A DNA stretch of 64,000 nt. Origin: Porodaedalea pini (taxonomy: Eukaryota; Basidiomycota; Agaricomycetes; Hymenochaetales; Hymenochaetaceae). The stretch spans positions 248,001 through 312,000 of the forward strand of contig NBAY01000029.1 in NCBI GenBank assembly GCA_002794775.1, given 5' to 3'. This document shows positions 35,470 to 46,734 of the stretch, piece after piece. The position numbers and the translations under genes are program-made. The notes below the pieces were generated by a model. That model saw nothing but the letters and a program-made list of their open reading frames with translations. It was not told the DNA's origin and made no database searches. How positions within the stretch are numbered: the stretch's first letter is position 1; each line of letters opens with the position of its first letter.

Positions 35470-35700
35470 CTGGCGATGGGCCAGCAAAAGACGATCAACA
35501 TCGACGATGAGCGTCGTTACCGCATTTTCCACGGCAAGAAGATGTCCCAGGTGTCCCCAGCGACTTGCTCGGTGATGAGTTCAAGGGCTACGTCTTCCGC
35601 GTCTCTGGCGGAAACGACAAGCAGGGCTTCCCGATGAAGCAGGGTGCTCCTTTCTGCTGGTCACTCTTCCCTCCGTCTCTGCCGCACTGGTGTGGTTCAA
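35470..35700 (+). pseudogene. RPS6: Captured ribosomal protein eS6 fragment (right arm)
   Basis: Reads [20 protein letters not shown] then KKMSQ. After a short frame change it reads [20 protein letters not shown] and FPMKQG, the conserved N-terminal half of eS6, the small-subunit protein phosphorylated by S6 kinase. The following PHRVRLLL block is missing, then [16 protein letters not shown] resembles the next eS6 segment before similarity ends. The N-terminal MKLN block and the basic C-terminal half are absent. Clearly a truncated, frameshifted copy; the functional gene must be elsewhere. Confidence 0.85.
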
Positions 35701-35759
35701 CTTCCCTCGCCCTGTTCACGCAGCACGTGTTCCTCGCCTCTTCCTCCTGCCCCCCTTGA

Positions 35760-37135
35760 CGATCCACACGCTTCAACATCGACGTCAGCCGTTTTCCCAT
35801 CCGCCCTTCTCATTGAGCGGTCCGGCGAACGCGACGCAACCGTTGTGTCCGAGAAGGATCTCGTTCCGATCAAAACATTCGCAGCGACCTCTTCTCACGC
35901 ATCAACTCCACCTGTCCTTCGACGCTCACAGACGCTCGTCAACGTCCAGAGCCAGAGAGCCCGCTGCAGCGAATATGGCCACCGTCCACGCCCCGCGCCA
36001 TCCCCACCCCCATCCGCATCCGCATTCGATATCACCGTCGAGTGCCAGCTCGAACCACTCGCCCTTCCGGCGCGTGCACCGCGCGACGTACGCCCCGCCT
36101 CCACCTGCGAAATCGTCTTCTGCGTCCGCCGCTGCCGCAGCGTCTACCTCGAGTTCTGTAAGCATCCCCCCTCTTTCCCCCCGATCTCTGATACTTGAGT
36201 GATGAGCGGCTGTTGATCGGTGTCTTTTTCTCTATCACTTTTTTTTCCCTCCGACCGCGCCGAAAACGCTCGACAAAAAAACAGTCATCGGCAGTCCCGC
36301 GCGCACACCACTCGCACCACCCCGCGCCGGCAGCACCCCCACCGGCAGTCGACACTTACTACGGGCACGAAGACATCAGCAAGCTCTGCGCGCGCTTCGT
36401 CAGCCATACCTTCGACTGCCCCGAGATCCTTCCTCCGTCGTCCTCCACCTCTTCCACATCGTCCTCGACCGCAGTCGTCTCGCGTTCCCCCGCTACCGCA
36501 ACGGCAGGATCAGGAGGGGCACCAGTGATACCGAATACGCTTGCGCACTTCGTCGCATACGCACTGCATCGCACTCGCCTCGCCGTTCACGCACGAGACG
36601 TAGCGTCCTGCAGTCGGCGCTCTGCTACATCGGGGTGGTGCGGGGGAAGGTGACGGGGCTCGCGGAGAAGGAGAAGATCAGCACGGGAGCTCGGGGCGAG
36701 CCGGAGTTGGATAAGAGGGAAGGCGAGGCGTCTCTCTCGTCAAAGGCAAATACCTCTTCGGACACGTCCAACCCCTGCGGTCTTCCGACAGAGCTGACGT
36801 CAATGGACCCCTCCGACACATCGCGCGTGCCGACAGTCTACCATATGGACACTTCGCTTCCATTAACTCAGCAGATGCAGACTCAAGGGCAGTCTAACGA
36901 CAAGCGTCGTAAGATCCTTGGAAAACCGTTCACGCCGCTGTCACCTCTGTCATCGCCGCTTCTTCGCCCGCGGCGCACTTTCGTCGCCGCACTCGTTGTG
37001 GTATCAAGATTCTTACAGGATCGATGCTATTTGAATCGAGCATGGGCAAAGCTCTCCGGTCCCATCACGCGTGGTTGAACGCTGCTAACGCGCATTGGGC
37101 GATGCCCTAGGGTGGTGTCTCTGGGTCGGCAAGAG
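35760..37135 (+). pseudogene. Captured Pcl/Pho80-type cyclin fragment (right arm)
   Basis: Ser/Pro/Ala-rich N-terminal coding (about 35760-36150) is followed by an apparent GTAAGC intron and the cyclin box: TYYGHEDISKLCARFVSHTF, LAHFVAYALHRTRLAVH, then in a shifted frame VLQSALCYIGVVRGKV, an acidic linker, RRTFVAALVVVSRFLQDRCY, LNRAWAKLSG and ALGDALGWCLWVGKS. This is the fungal Pho80/Pcl-like (cyclin N) pattern that partners a Pho85-type kinase. A one-base shift near 36600 and a stop (TAA where Glu is expected in the C-E-R-A-L-G motif, near 37087) break it. The sequence remains GC- and CpG-rich, unlike the AT-rich parts of the arm, pointing to a more recent capture. Confidence 0.8.
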
Positions 37136-37189
37136 CACTACGCTGCCGCAGGAAGAGAAGTCACGCAACATGCAACGCACGAAAAGCGA

Positions 37190-37922
37190 GGGTACGAATG
37201 CATTTGGATCGTCTCCGGTTTCTGCAGTGCACAAACGCGGGGCACTTCCCGAGTCCACCCTTGCCAGATGCAGGCGCAAGTCTGAAGTCTGGCCGCGCGC
37301 AGACAAAGGCAGGGATGGCAAACGGAGTACCTCAGACATGCTGCGACGCTGCCAGGTGATGCGGCCGTGCGGAGCGTGCTGCCCCACTATTGATCCCCAG
37401 GATCGTTGCCGTTCTCGTTTGTTGGTCCACCTCTCGCGGTCATTGCGGCGCTCAGTGCACAGCAAACATTCCTTTCTTCCGCGCTTGCATCACAGACACC
37501 ATTGTTGTCTGACCGATGCCCGTTCCGCTCAAAAAACTGACATTCTGCCTGTCGTACTCGCCGCTCTCACTTGGTGAATCAACAATCGCATTTGGTTCAC
37601 TGCCAACAATCTGCAGCACGCGACGCGATGCACTTCCCGAGTCCACCCTTGTCCGATGCAAATAGTCCGGAATTTGGCCGTACGCAGACAAAGGCAGGGT
37701 TCGCGAACAGAGCTCAGGTGTGCTGCTACGCTGCCAGATGGCGCAGCCGTGCGGAGTGTGCCGCCCTCTCACGATCATTGCAGCTCACCAGCACGCGGCA
37801 CTCAGTGCACAACGAACATTGCTTTTTCCGCTTTCCGTCAGACACCATTGTCGTCTGACCCGATGCCTGTCCCACTTGAAGAGCTGACAGTGTGCTTTTT
37901 GTACTTGCCACTCTCACTTGGT
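37190..37922 (+). repeat. Two diverged tandem copies of a ~360-base segment (right arm)
   Basis: Mirror of 31058-31790. Confidence 0.65.
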
Positions 37923-39185
37923 GAACCAATGCTTGAGATACTGTGTGTGGTGTCATGTAGCTATCATTATAGCTATAACTTCAATAACAGTACTAATGGT
38001 GTGTGGAGTCCCGCATGGAGTACAGATTTGAACTATTTGTCCAACTTGGGCTTGAGTGTCGGGTCAGAGGCCGATGTGACTTAATACTGACTGTCATTCA
38101 TGATATATACAGGTTGAATGTGACAACATCAAGGGGATGATTCTACTCTCAGAGCTTTCTTGCAGGTGAACTTGTTCAATTCAAAGGCTGATCTGTGTTG
38201 GAAGGAAAGAGATCATTGTCATCCTACATGTGGACAAGGGGAAGGGTCTGTCTCTTGTTGTATCTGTTGTATCAGTCTCAGTCATTCATTTGTTATCCTT
38301 GAAGGATACTTTGATCTGAGTAAGTGTTGTGTATCACTGGAGGACATTACAAAATGTGAAGAGAAGATGGTTGCATCCATATTATGACATGTTGCATCCA
38401 AACTTTTGTCAGAGGAGATCTCTGAGGGCCAGTCCAGCACCACACCTGCAAAACTGGAGGCAACAGGTGAGGACAAGAAGGAAATAGTGATGGTGGCTGC
38501 TAGGCAAGACATATGGCCATCTGTATGATGCATTCAAGCTCATACTGATGGAGCTGGAGAAGGTCTTCACAATGCTGTTGAACTTGCTGTTACTGGCAAC
38601 ATTCGCACAGCTGATGGTGATGATCATGTGGTGGCCAACTACTGTAGCCAATCAAGCTGCATGCAGACATTGAGTTAATGTGCTATATGGACATGGGCAT
38701 TGATATTATCAGACAGGTGAGGTGGTGAGCACTGAGGTGGTACCTATCAAGGCAAAGCTCATTTCACTGCCTCTCTATGTGCTGGGTACAAATGCTACTG
38801 ACAATGTGCGCTGTGTTTGTTGTAATTGTCTCACTCTATACTTATTTTGAGTTTGCGGTATGCAGCAATTGAGTGTCTTGAGCATGCAATTGAGAAGATA
38901 CAGAGCACTATTGAGGAGCAGGGTGGTAATCTCTTCAAAATGAAGTTTTATGCTTTCTTGTCCTTAATCTTGTGGAAGCTCTGGTGTCGGGTCAATGATT
39001 GTAGTGTATTGATTTGTCTTCAGAGCAAAGCTGCCAAGATGCAGAGTCTAGAACAAAATGCTTGAGAAATTATCTATAGAATTATTAAGGCTTCCATTCT
39101 AGACTTATTTAATTTTCATGACATAATGATTTTTTGCATTTTAAAAAATGATTCTAAGGCAGGAATCAAAAAAGACCTTATATAG

Positions 39186-39744
39186 CTAGGTACTCTCAGA
39201 CATTTGGGTGTACCTAACTGGACACCTCCAGATAATTGGATGTACCTAACTGGGCACCCCTAGATAATTGGGTGCACCCAGTTGGGCACCCCCAGATAGT
39301 TGGGTGCACCCAGTTGGGCACCCCCAGATAATTGGGTGTGCCCAACTGGGCACTCCCAGATAGTTGGGCACGCCCAACTGGGCACCCCCAGATAGTTGGG
39401 CGCACCCAACTGGGCCCCCCAAGATAGTTGGGTGTGCCCAATTGGGCACCCCCAGATAGTTGGGCACTCCCAACTGGGCACCCCCAGATAGTTGGGCGCA
39501 CCCAACTGGGCCCCCCCAGATAGTTGGGTGTGCCCAATTGGGCACCCCCAGATAATTGGGCACTCCCAACTGGGCACCCCCAGATAGTTGGGCACTCCCA
39601 ACTGGGCCCCCCAGATAGTTGGGTGTGCCCAACTGGGCACCCCCAGATAATTGGGCACTCCCAACTGGGCACCCCCAGATAGTTGGGTGTGCCCAATTGG
39701 GCACCCCCAGATAATTGGGCACTCCCAAATAGTTGGGTATACTG
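39186..39744. repeat. Minisatellite with self-complementary unit (right arm)
   Basis: Mirror of 29236-29795 with one fewer G in a homopolymer near 39607, the only indel I noticed between the arms. Confidence 0.85.
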
Positions 39745-40633
39745 AGTATACTCAACTAGGTACCTGTAAAAGATTTAGATACAGTCAACTAGTCATATCT
39801 AATCTTTTAAGCTTAGTAGTCCAGGCCTGATATTTGAGCACAGCTCAAGTCTGACTGCTTTCAAGTCTCTCTTTCATTTTAACTTCAAATCTCTTCCCTT
39901 TCTTGTTCTCTTCATCCTAGGATTTTACACTGTATTGATACTTTGTGTATCTCAGAGTGTTAGATGCTTAGTATCTCAAAGTTATGTTATGATGTTCAGA
40001 AGGTCAGCAACATGTTAGAAATGATAAGAATGCTCTAGTGGGCTTACACTCTTTCTACATTTCTATCTCAGTTTCCCTCTTAGTTTATACTCTCTATTCT
40101 ACTTGGGCATTCAAACTAATCCTAATGTATCAGACCTTTGCACTTGTTCAGTTTTCAATTGCTCTACTTAAGTGTCCAGTGCAGCTATGTCACTCTAGTT
40201 AGAACTTCTCATAGAGCCTATGACATATAATCTCTCTAATATAGTTAGAATGCTGGAGCTTGATTCCCAATGTTTAATGTTAGAATATCATTAATGATTT
40301 CTTAAGTAGTCATTACACTTTTAGCTGACTCATATTTATTTTCATTTCTCTCATACTGCTGTACAATTTCCCTATTTCTCCATTTGTCTTACAGTATATA
40401 GAACTGTTCAATACTATCTCTATTATTTTTATTATCTTAGTCTTTCTAATAGCAACAAATATCTTTTTGTCCTGTGTGTCTAGCATGCTCAGCATTCTTT
40501 CCTGTCTGATGCAGACTAATCTTGACCAAAATTCAATTCATGCCAATGGTCAATAGCAAGATCACTAAATTGTAGGATCAAAAACAATAAAATACAACAT
40601 TTATAAAGCCCCTAGATTTTATGGCAAAAACAA

Positions 40634-40852
40634 ATTGGGTGTGCCCAAAAGTCCCCCAGACAGTCAGTGACAGTGACATATCTGGGCACTCCCAGGGCAC
40701 TCCCACTGGGTGTGCCCAAAAACTGGGCAGGCCCAGTTGGGAGTGCCCAAATGATCTGGGTGCACCCAACTTTCCCACAGTAAAACAAATTGGGCACACC
40801 CAACCCGCACCCACTGGGAGTGCCCAGCGGATTGGGCACGCCCAGGCTCAAT
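40634..40852. repeat. Subterminal TGGGC/GCCCA-rich block (right arm)
   Basis: Mirror of 28127-28345, differing by one base (a T-run in the left arm is broken by G here). Confidence 0.65.
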
Positions 40853-40922
40853 ACCTAAATGGTCAATTAGTTGTGTGTACGAATAGACCTACTTGGTCTG
40901 CTCAGAGGGGTAGCCTGAAGTG

Positions 40923-40930
40923 CCTGAGGT
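40923..40930. repeat. 8-base target-site duplication, right copy (CCTGAGGT)
   Basis: Identical to 28049-28056. Continuing from this copy the frame of the interrupted gene reads Pro-Glu-Val then TGA at 40932-40934, the presumed original end of that gene. Confidence 0.88.
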
Positions 40931-41011
40931 TTGAGTTGATATCAGGCGAGAAAAATAGGTCCTTTTGTGACCACACTTGCACTATGTTCATTGCTGCGCA
41001 TGTATTCATAC

Positions 41012-43485
41012 TCACTGTACTTGCCCTAGTAAAAATTTGTCTAATATGCTAGCACTTAAATGACTTGTCTGACTGATACTGGCGCGTCGGCGATCTTTTC
41101 GGCCATCATCACAACTCGCTACAGCCTTCTTGCATTTCGACTTCAACAAGCATGTCCTAACTTCATTGCAATACATGAACATAAACACACCGTAATGGTG
41201 AATGTCTTCTTTCTCGAGAGAAGAGAGATATTGTTCGAGGTCCCCGGATTTGCGAGTTAAACGGCGTTTTCCTATCTGAAGGACTAGATTTATTTTCCGC
41301 GCCGCGGCCATACTTGCTTCATCACCTTCGACTCTTCTTAGGATGTGACACTGTCTGAGGGTGGGTGTCAGACTCCGAACAAATTTCAGCACAGCTTGAT
41401 GCAAAAATCCCTTTTTAGAGCAAATAGGGGGTGAACGTGCAATTTGTCAATCATACTTGAGGCCGAGCTTCGGCAGTGGTTTCATAGGTCCGCTCGGCTC
41501 AACACTGCCTCTGCAATGTGCTTGCGCTTTGTCTTCGATATGGGTCGCCCTTTTGCCAATTTCGCGACTCTTCGTATACAACTTGCTCTAAATAAGTGAA
41601 AAAAAAAACTCGATTTGTTTAATAACTGAAAAGACTAAACATACTTTCTGTTGGTTTCGTTGTCGACTCTCGACTATTTTGGCATCTCCGATTTCAACTG
41701 TGTTCCAGGTCCTCCCTTAATGGGGTCCTCAGGAGTCAGAACTGCGATCGGGTCCGATATATTACTATGGTTTATCTGGTTTTGCATCTTCTGTACAAAC
41801 CTTTCACATGTCTCTTCACGAGGGAGAAATCGCATTCCTCAGATGAGCTGTGCGCCTGGAAAGACTCCTGTCTTTAGTAAGAAAATTTAAGGGTTTGAGC
41901 TAAGCTTGTTCCGTTTCAATACGCATCACTGACTTACCTCCGTTTTATATTTAAGCTGAGATGTTCTGCGCAGTGTTCTAGTCCGAGTCCTAGACTCTCG
42001 AGCATCTTTCGTCGGACCCTGAAATTTGCCCGCCTTCTATATGTTGCTGCACTCTTGATAGGGTCCTTCACACCAGTTCTCCGTAACTCCCGACGTGGTC
42101 AAAATAGCAGATGCTTCGGATCTCACCTTGTACACTTCTACTCTCCCCAAATCTCATTTACAGAAAAGATAGGAGTGCCCTTCGAAATAGACACAGGACT
42201 GCTCTGCTGCTTATCAATTGTAGGCACTACCGAGCTTAGACTCGCGATGAAGAATATTAGATGAAGTCCGTGAAGTAAAATAAAATTGCATACTGCTTAC
42301 ATGTCCTGAATCTCTTTCTACTTGCCACTTCCTTCGTTCATCTGAAGATCTGATGCATCCTTCGTCTCCGTCCGAAGACTCGCTAGGCGACTTAGGAGAC
42401 TTGTTCGAGAGAGCAAGATCCGTTGGAATGAACGATCAAAAAGTCTTCCTCAGGATGCAAATAGGTAAAAGTACACTTCTTGGGGAGATGCCATTATCAT
42501 CGCTGCTAAATTCTGTGTTGCTTTCGTCGTCCGAAACGTCGAACTATTTTTGCCTGTGGTCCTTCGGAAGCCTCACCGCACTCCGAACTATGTCCATTTG
42601 CTTCTGCGAGAACTCATTAGGTTCGAGCCTCCGGGATCCATCGTCCTCGATGAAACGGGTGACCTGTGCGAACTTTTCTTGATAAGTCAGAGCTCGAATT
42701 CCGAAGGGGACCTTGGACGTAAATCTGATGTGGTCTGTGACGCGGAACATGACTCTCAATGGATTTCCCTCCGAAGGAGATTGCAATCCTCATCGACTAT
42801 ACGAGCATGTCTATTTTTTGAGGCAATAGCCTTACACCCATTCCTGAAGATGCGATCTATTATACTTTGTCAGCTCTACTATGTAGAACGTCATGACTAT
42901 CACACGTATCTAGTCTTCTCAGTTCCCTTCAGCTGAGTACTCTCTCCGAGTCGACTTCATATGGTTCTTACAATGTTGGCGACCTTTGAGGTGGTTCGCA
43001 CCGCAGGATGGAGAGCTTGACTTTTAGTTGAGTTGTGGCTTAGTAACACGTGATTGTACGATAGTCGCGCTTCGCGTTGTTTGATCGTGTTTCGCTGCTC
43101 TGCGATACTCAAATTCTTCAGTCGCTCTCGCTTGAGGACAGCAGGAAGATTGTAAATGAGTGGCATGTTACTGGAAACTAGCTCGACATAGATGATGTGA
43201 CTCGTTGGACCGAGCCGACCCTACTTCGCACAGAAACATTTGATAAAATTGCACTTAGTTTCTTAAATTTTGACCCACCTCACATCCTTGCAAACGCGAT
43301 AAGCGATATCCTTCATAGTGCAAGGCCATATTCGAGCTGACAATGCTTGAACGCAAGTGCTCGCCGAATTGGTAGGATGTTCGTAAGATTGTCGTCAAAC
43401 GCCTCGCCAACGATATCGCGAGCATCTCCGCGGACTGCTTGCACGTCAGCAGCTTATCAAAGCGGATGGAAAGTCTGAGGACCAA
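41012..43485 (-). pseudogene. Unidentified minus-strand coding-like pieces
   Basis: Several minus-strand stretches look protein-coding but do not chain into one gene by eye: 43485-43255 (RLTTILRTSYQFGEHLRSS), 43166-42957 (YNLPAVLKRERLKNLSIAEQ), 42786-42544 (ALTYQEKFAQVTRFIEDDG), about 41840-41680 (CERFVQKMQNQINHSNISDP, TPEDPIKGGPG) and 41404-41012 (DLEQYLSSLEKEDIHHYGVF). Stops fall between them, and splice sites joining them were not convincing. I do not recognise the family. It could be one decayed multi-exon gene or several scraps. Confidence 0.35.
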
Positions 43486-45017
43486 GAAGAAGAATGTTCT
43501 TCCTGCCCGCAGTTGGGATCATGGTTCAGAATGTAGAGAGCATGCATTCTCACTGCGCTGTGAGTTGTTCAGCATCAACGCGAAGTACCAGCTCGAATCG
43601 ACTCACCTTGCTCCTCCCCGGTCAGGCCTTACTCCTCTATCTCTTCCATCTCTTCCTCAAGCCTACTCAGTGCAAATGCGCCGCTGGTGACCTCCATGTG
43701 AAGACTTCAACGTTTTCAACAGCAAGCCGATAGTTTTTCTGGTCAAGGGCTGGCAATGACGACAAGAGGGGATATTAAGTATGAGGTTCTAACAATTTAG
43801 CACACAGTGAGAACATCGTTTGGCACAGAGCGAACCACCTGTATCCAGTGCAGCATACGAATACATCAGCTATAGGCAAAGAGTAGTCTGAAAGGGAAGT
43901 ACACACTTCTGCCGCCATCAGGTTCATCACAGACTGCCCTTGGTACTGTCTGTCGCTAAGGAAGAGCCTTTTTTTAACTAAGCGAAATGCCGACGGCGTC
44001 GTTCTACGTGGATTAGGTGTATGAGCAGCTCGCTGTTGGCGGACACGAGGACTTGCGCACGCCCGAAGCGCTGCTCAACATTTGGTACTGAGCGAGCTTC
44101 ATGTGGGTGAAAGAAAGCTGTATTCGATGGAAAGACGTTCGTGTCACTGGATGGAGGCGTTCACCGTCTCAAATCCGAGCCTCGAGCTTGTTGCGAAGAG
44201 GATTGCAGAGGCACGTCCCAAACTAGAAGTCGTTGTTCTCACGCCACACTAGTACTAAGGAAATCTCTGCGCTCTTCCTCTGCCGTTGCAGCAGTCTCTG
44301 ATATAAATGCAGACTCCTTCGGTAGCATGTCAAATCTCAAGCCGAGGATCGGGAGAACATAGGAGTGGAGTATCCAGACTTTCACTCCTTACCGCAGTGC
44401 GACCATCTTCCATTTCTTTTATCTCGATCAGCTCAACCCAACCGCACCCTCGTTCCGCACAGTAATTTCACGGCTTCTCCTATGTGCGATGTCGTGACGT
44501 ACTATTGCATAAAGGACCGTAAAAGTGGCTCCTACCTACCGTACTACGCCTCAGTATATCCTCGAGTCACTCACGAATTGGGCGATCCAAAAAAAATCCT
44601 CTCCGTTCCCTTATTCAACTCCATCGCTAGTCAAGTCTTACACAGTCCATCGGAATTCTATCACTTTCATTTATTCTTTTTTTCTAAATTAAATCTAATT
44701 TCCCCGACTTTAGGTACATTCGGAAGCCCAGGTTTAGTTATAAGGCGTCGGAGCACTGTGATTGAGACTGCGCTTCCCCTTACGCACCTGATTCTGCATT
44801 GTGCTGCGAAACTCTTCACGAGCATCTTCTCTTCCAATCAACTTTTTCCGGCCCCATGAGTGATCTAATGGTGCGCCACCAGGACGGTTTGACAAGTTTT
44901 CGGCTCTGAGTGTGACGCCGAAAGGACACTGAGTCAATTTAGTTTCTTTGGCCACTGCGCATCGTTGAACTAACTCCTGTCCTACGCTGCGCATTTCTAG
45001 CTGTGTGTATTTAAGTG
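43486..45017. other. Gene-free stretch
   Basis: Short frames on both strands, no recognised motif or repeat. The 3' part should hold the promoter of the gene at 45111; GTATTTAAG near 45007 is a possible TATA element. Confidence 0.35.
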
Positions 45018-45047
45018 GAGGCACCCAGGTCCCTTGCGGGGTGCCTC
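45018..45047 (+). promoter_or_regulatory. Perfect 9-bp hairpin upstream of the coiled-coil gene
   Basis: GAGGCACCC (45018-45026) pairs with GGGTGCCTC (45039-45047) across 12 bases. It lies 64-93 bases before the ATG at 45111, downstream of a TATA-like box, so it may be in the 5' leader. Confidence 0.4.
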
Positions 45048-45110
45048 AGTCTTTCCTCCTCCATCTCTGAGGCCATTTCCACCTCGTCAAAATTCAGCAA
45101 CTCTTAAAGC

Positions 45111-45781
45111 ATGGTCGAATCGAAGCAGAGCGACACCTTTCCGGCACCCTTGTCACGTCAACCGCTCCCCTCCCCTCAGCCGTCTCTACTCTCCCAGGTG
45201 TTTTCTCGGCAGTCTATGTTTTACCAACCGTCTGCTCAGCAGTCCGCGGTTGACCATCCTTTCAATACCGTCGATCCATCTACCAATACAACTTTTTCTA
45301 TTGAGGACATCCTCGAGGAAATCAATAGTGAATTTAGTATGTCGGATGTCGTCTCCTCCTGACGCAGCATCTCATTGCGTTTTTGTTCGATGTGCTTTGA
45401 TTTCCCTACAGATGATATACGGGGCGATCCAATTTTCATTCGGAAACCAGCTGTAGCGGGTTTAGGTCCGTCGTCATTTCCGTTTTCCATTGCCGTGTGC
45501 AGCATCCCGACACATTTTTACAATTACCAGACGCCATCCGCGACGCCATCCGTTACAACACCAAGGATCTTCTTGACAAGCTCAACTCCATGAAGGCCCT
45601 GGCCTTGGCCGAGGAGAAAAAGACGAAGGCTGCGAGGAAGAAAATCAGAGAAGCTATCTTGGATGGCCAAAATAAGGCGTTGGAGACTCGGATTAAACTC
45701 CTCGAGGATCTGTGGATCGAATACGGTCCGCCCTGCAAAATTGTGTATGGCGACCGCACAGCGGATGCCGCAATAGAGTAA
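45111..45781 (+). CDS. 181-residue coiled-coil protein, function unknown
   Basis: Exons 45111-45336, 45412-45452 and 45503-45781 join in frame with GT..AG introns of 75 and 50 bases. The N-terminus is Ser/Pro/Gln-rich and disordered-looking, followed by an acidic patch (SIEDILEEINSEF). After NDIRGDPIFIRKPAHPD comes a helical, Lys/Glu/Ala-rich C-terminus (DLLDKLNSMKALALAEEKKT through ETRIKLLEDLWIEYGPPCKI) that should form a coiled coil. I do not recognise a family. The acidic patch followed by a helical tail recalls the tandem family at 52.5-56.7 kb, but I see no convincing alignment. Confidence 0.65.
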
Positions 45782-46260
45782 CTGACGGGTAAGTGGTCAC
45801 TTCCACTCCGGATAGCATCTGACTTGCTGAATGAATGAATGTCGCGCCTAGGATAGACGACATGCATCGGAGTCGAAGTCTAATTTCAGGTGCTTGATAT
45901 GTCCCATTTGTTGTGTATTCTTTGTATATGTTCTTGAGAAACCTGCTTCCATACGAATGTTGGGATTGGAAGAGAGCGTTGCCGGTAGAGTAGTGTTGCT
46001 ACGTGCAAATTTGGAAAGCACGTGAACTGTTCAGCGCGTTCTTTGTTTGTGCTTTCTCTTGAGACCGTCATACGTGGCTCTCGGCTATAATCGGTCTAGA
46101 CACACTCATCGCAATGTAATTGCGCGAGCCTCGTCATCACGTTGAAGAGCAACAGCGGGAAGATGGAAAATGGAGACAGCTCATTGTGTTGGAGGAAACA
46201 AATACAATTGATGGTTATTTATGCTGTGCGTCTTTCTCTAGAACCCCAAACTCTGACGCC
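45782..46260. other. Gene-free spacer
   Basis: Between the plus-strand coiled-coil gene and the end of the minus-strand hydrophilic gene. Nothing recognised. Confidence 0.4.
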
Positions 46261-46639
46261 CTACAGCTTGCGCTCCGTATCCTCGCCGCCGAATGTGTCG
46301 ATGCCTCCAGGATTTCCACTATAGTTATTCAAACCATCGCTCGTCCCAGTACGCGCCTGCATCTCGGTGTCGTGTACTCGTTGCCGCTCACTCTCCTCTC
46401 CACCGAATTGATCGAGGCCCTCCGGCCGGTCTGCGTAGCGCTTTCCGCTCAGTGTCGATTCTTCCGATTCGAGCACCCCAACAGGCTTGATGAGTGTTGG
46501 ATGCTCATCGAGCCCAGTTGCCCGCGCGGTCTGTTCAGCCTTCGCGTGGGCGTCTTGTGCGGCTAGTTCAGCATGACTAGTGTCTGTTCGCACGAAGTGC
46601 TCAAGACGTCAACTCACCGTTGTTGAGATTGGAGGTCAT
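46261..46639 (-). CDS. 107-residue very hydrophilic, Gly-rich protein (hydrophilin-like)
   Basis: Two exons on the minus strand, 46639-46618 and 46562-46261, join in frame (GTGAG..CTAG intron of 55 bases). The predicted protein is short, without hydrophobic segments, rich in Gly, Glu, Asp, Thr and Arg. It contains a near-repeat: PEGLDQFGGEESERQ and NPGGIDTFGGEDTERK. That composition resembles hydrophilins and small stress proteins that stay disordered in water. The similarity is in composition, not a recognised domain. It lies 96 bases from the inverted Helitron-like copy, which is upstream of its start, so that element could affect its promoter. Confidence 0.6.
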
Positions 46640-46734
46640 CTTGATGAGTGGAACGAAGCAATGTTGTGGATGAAAAGGTTGTGCGCGGTGAGTAAAATGA
46701 ATCGTTAGCTTAGAAAATCTGGATCTAGTTATAA

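Larger units (their letters stand above)
28057..40922. mobile_element. 12.9-kb foldback-type transposon with 6.28-kb terminal inverted repeats
   Basis: Left arm 28057-34337 and right arm 34643-40922 are reverse complements with two differences noticed (T/G near 28194, and a run of 7 against 6 G in the minisatellite). The spacer is 305 bases. The termini are CACTTCAGGCTACCCC facing outward. A perfect 8-base direct repeat flanks the whole unit, so it moved as one piece. 8-base duplications are typical of hAT and some other cut-and-paste families; no transposase is visible, so the class is open. The arms carry a minisatellite, decayed AT-rich DNA, and pieces of two host genes. Confidence 0.88.
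34643..40922 (-). repeat. Right 6.28-kb arm of the giant inverted repeat
   Basis: Mirror image of the left arm about a centre near 34490. Coordinates pair by a constant sum of 68980, falling to 68979 outside the one-base deletion in the minisatellite. The captured gene fragments run on the plus strand here. Confidence 0.9.

Noticed and set aside
28057..40922. Assembly fold-back artefact as the explanation of the giant palindrome
   Set aside because: The 8-base direct repeat at both outer junctions and the rebuilt gene end argue for a real insertion. Not fully excluded without long reads.
46120..46566. 148-residue plus-strand frame
   Set aside because: It is opposite the spliced hydrophilin-like gene, which has splice sites and an internal repeat; the plus frame shows neither.
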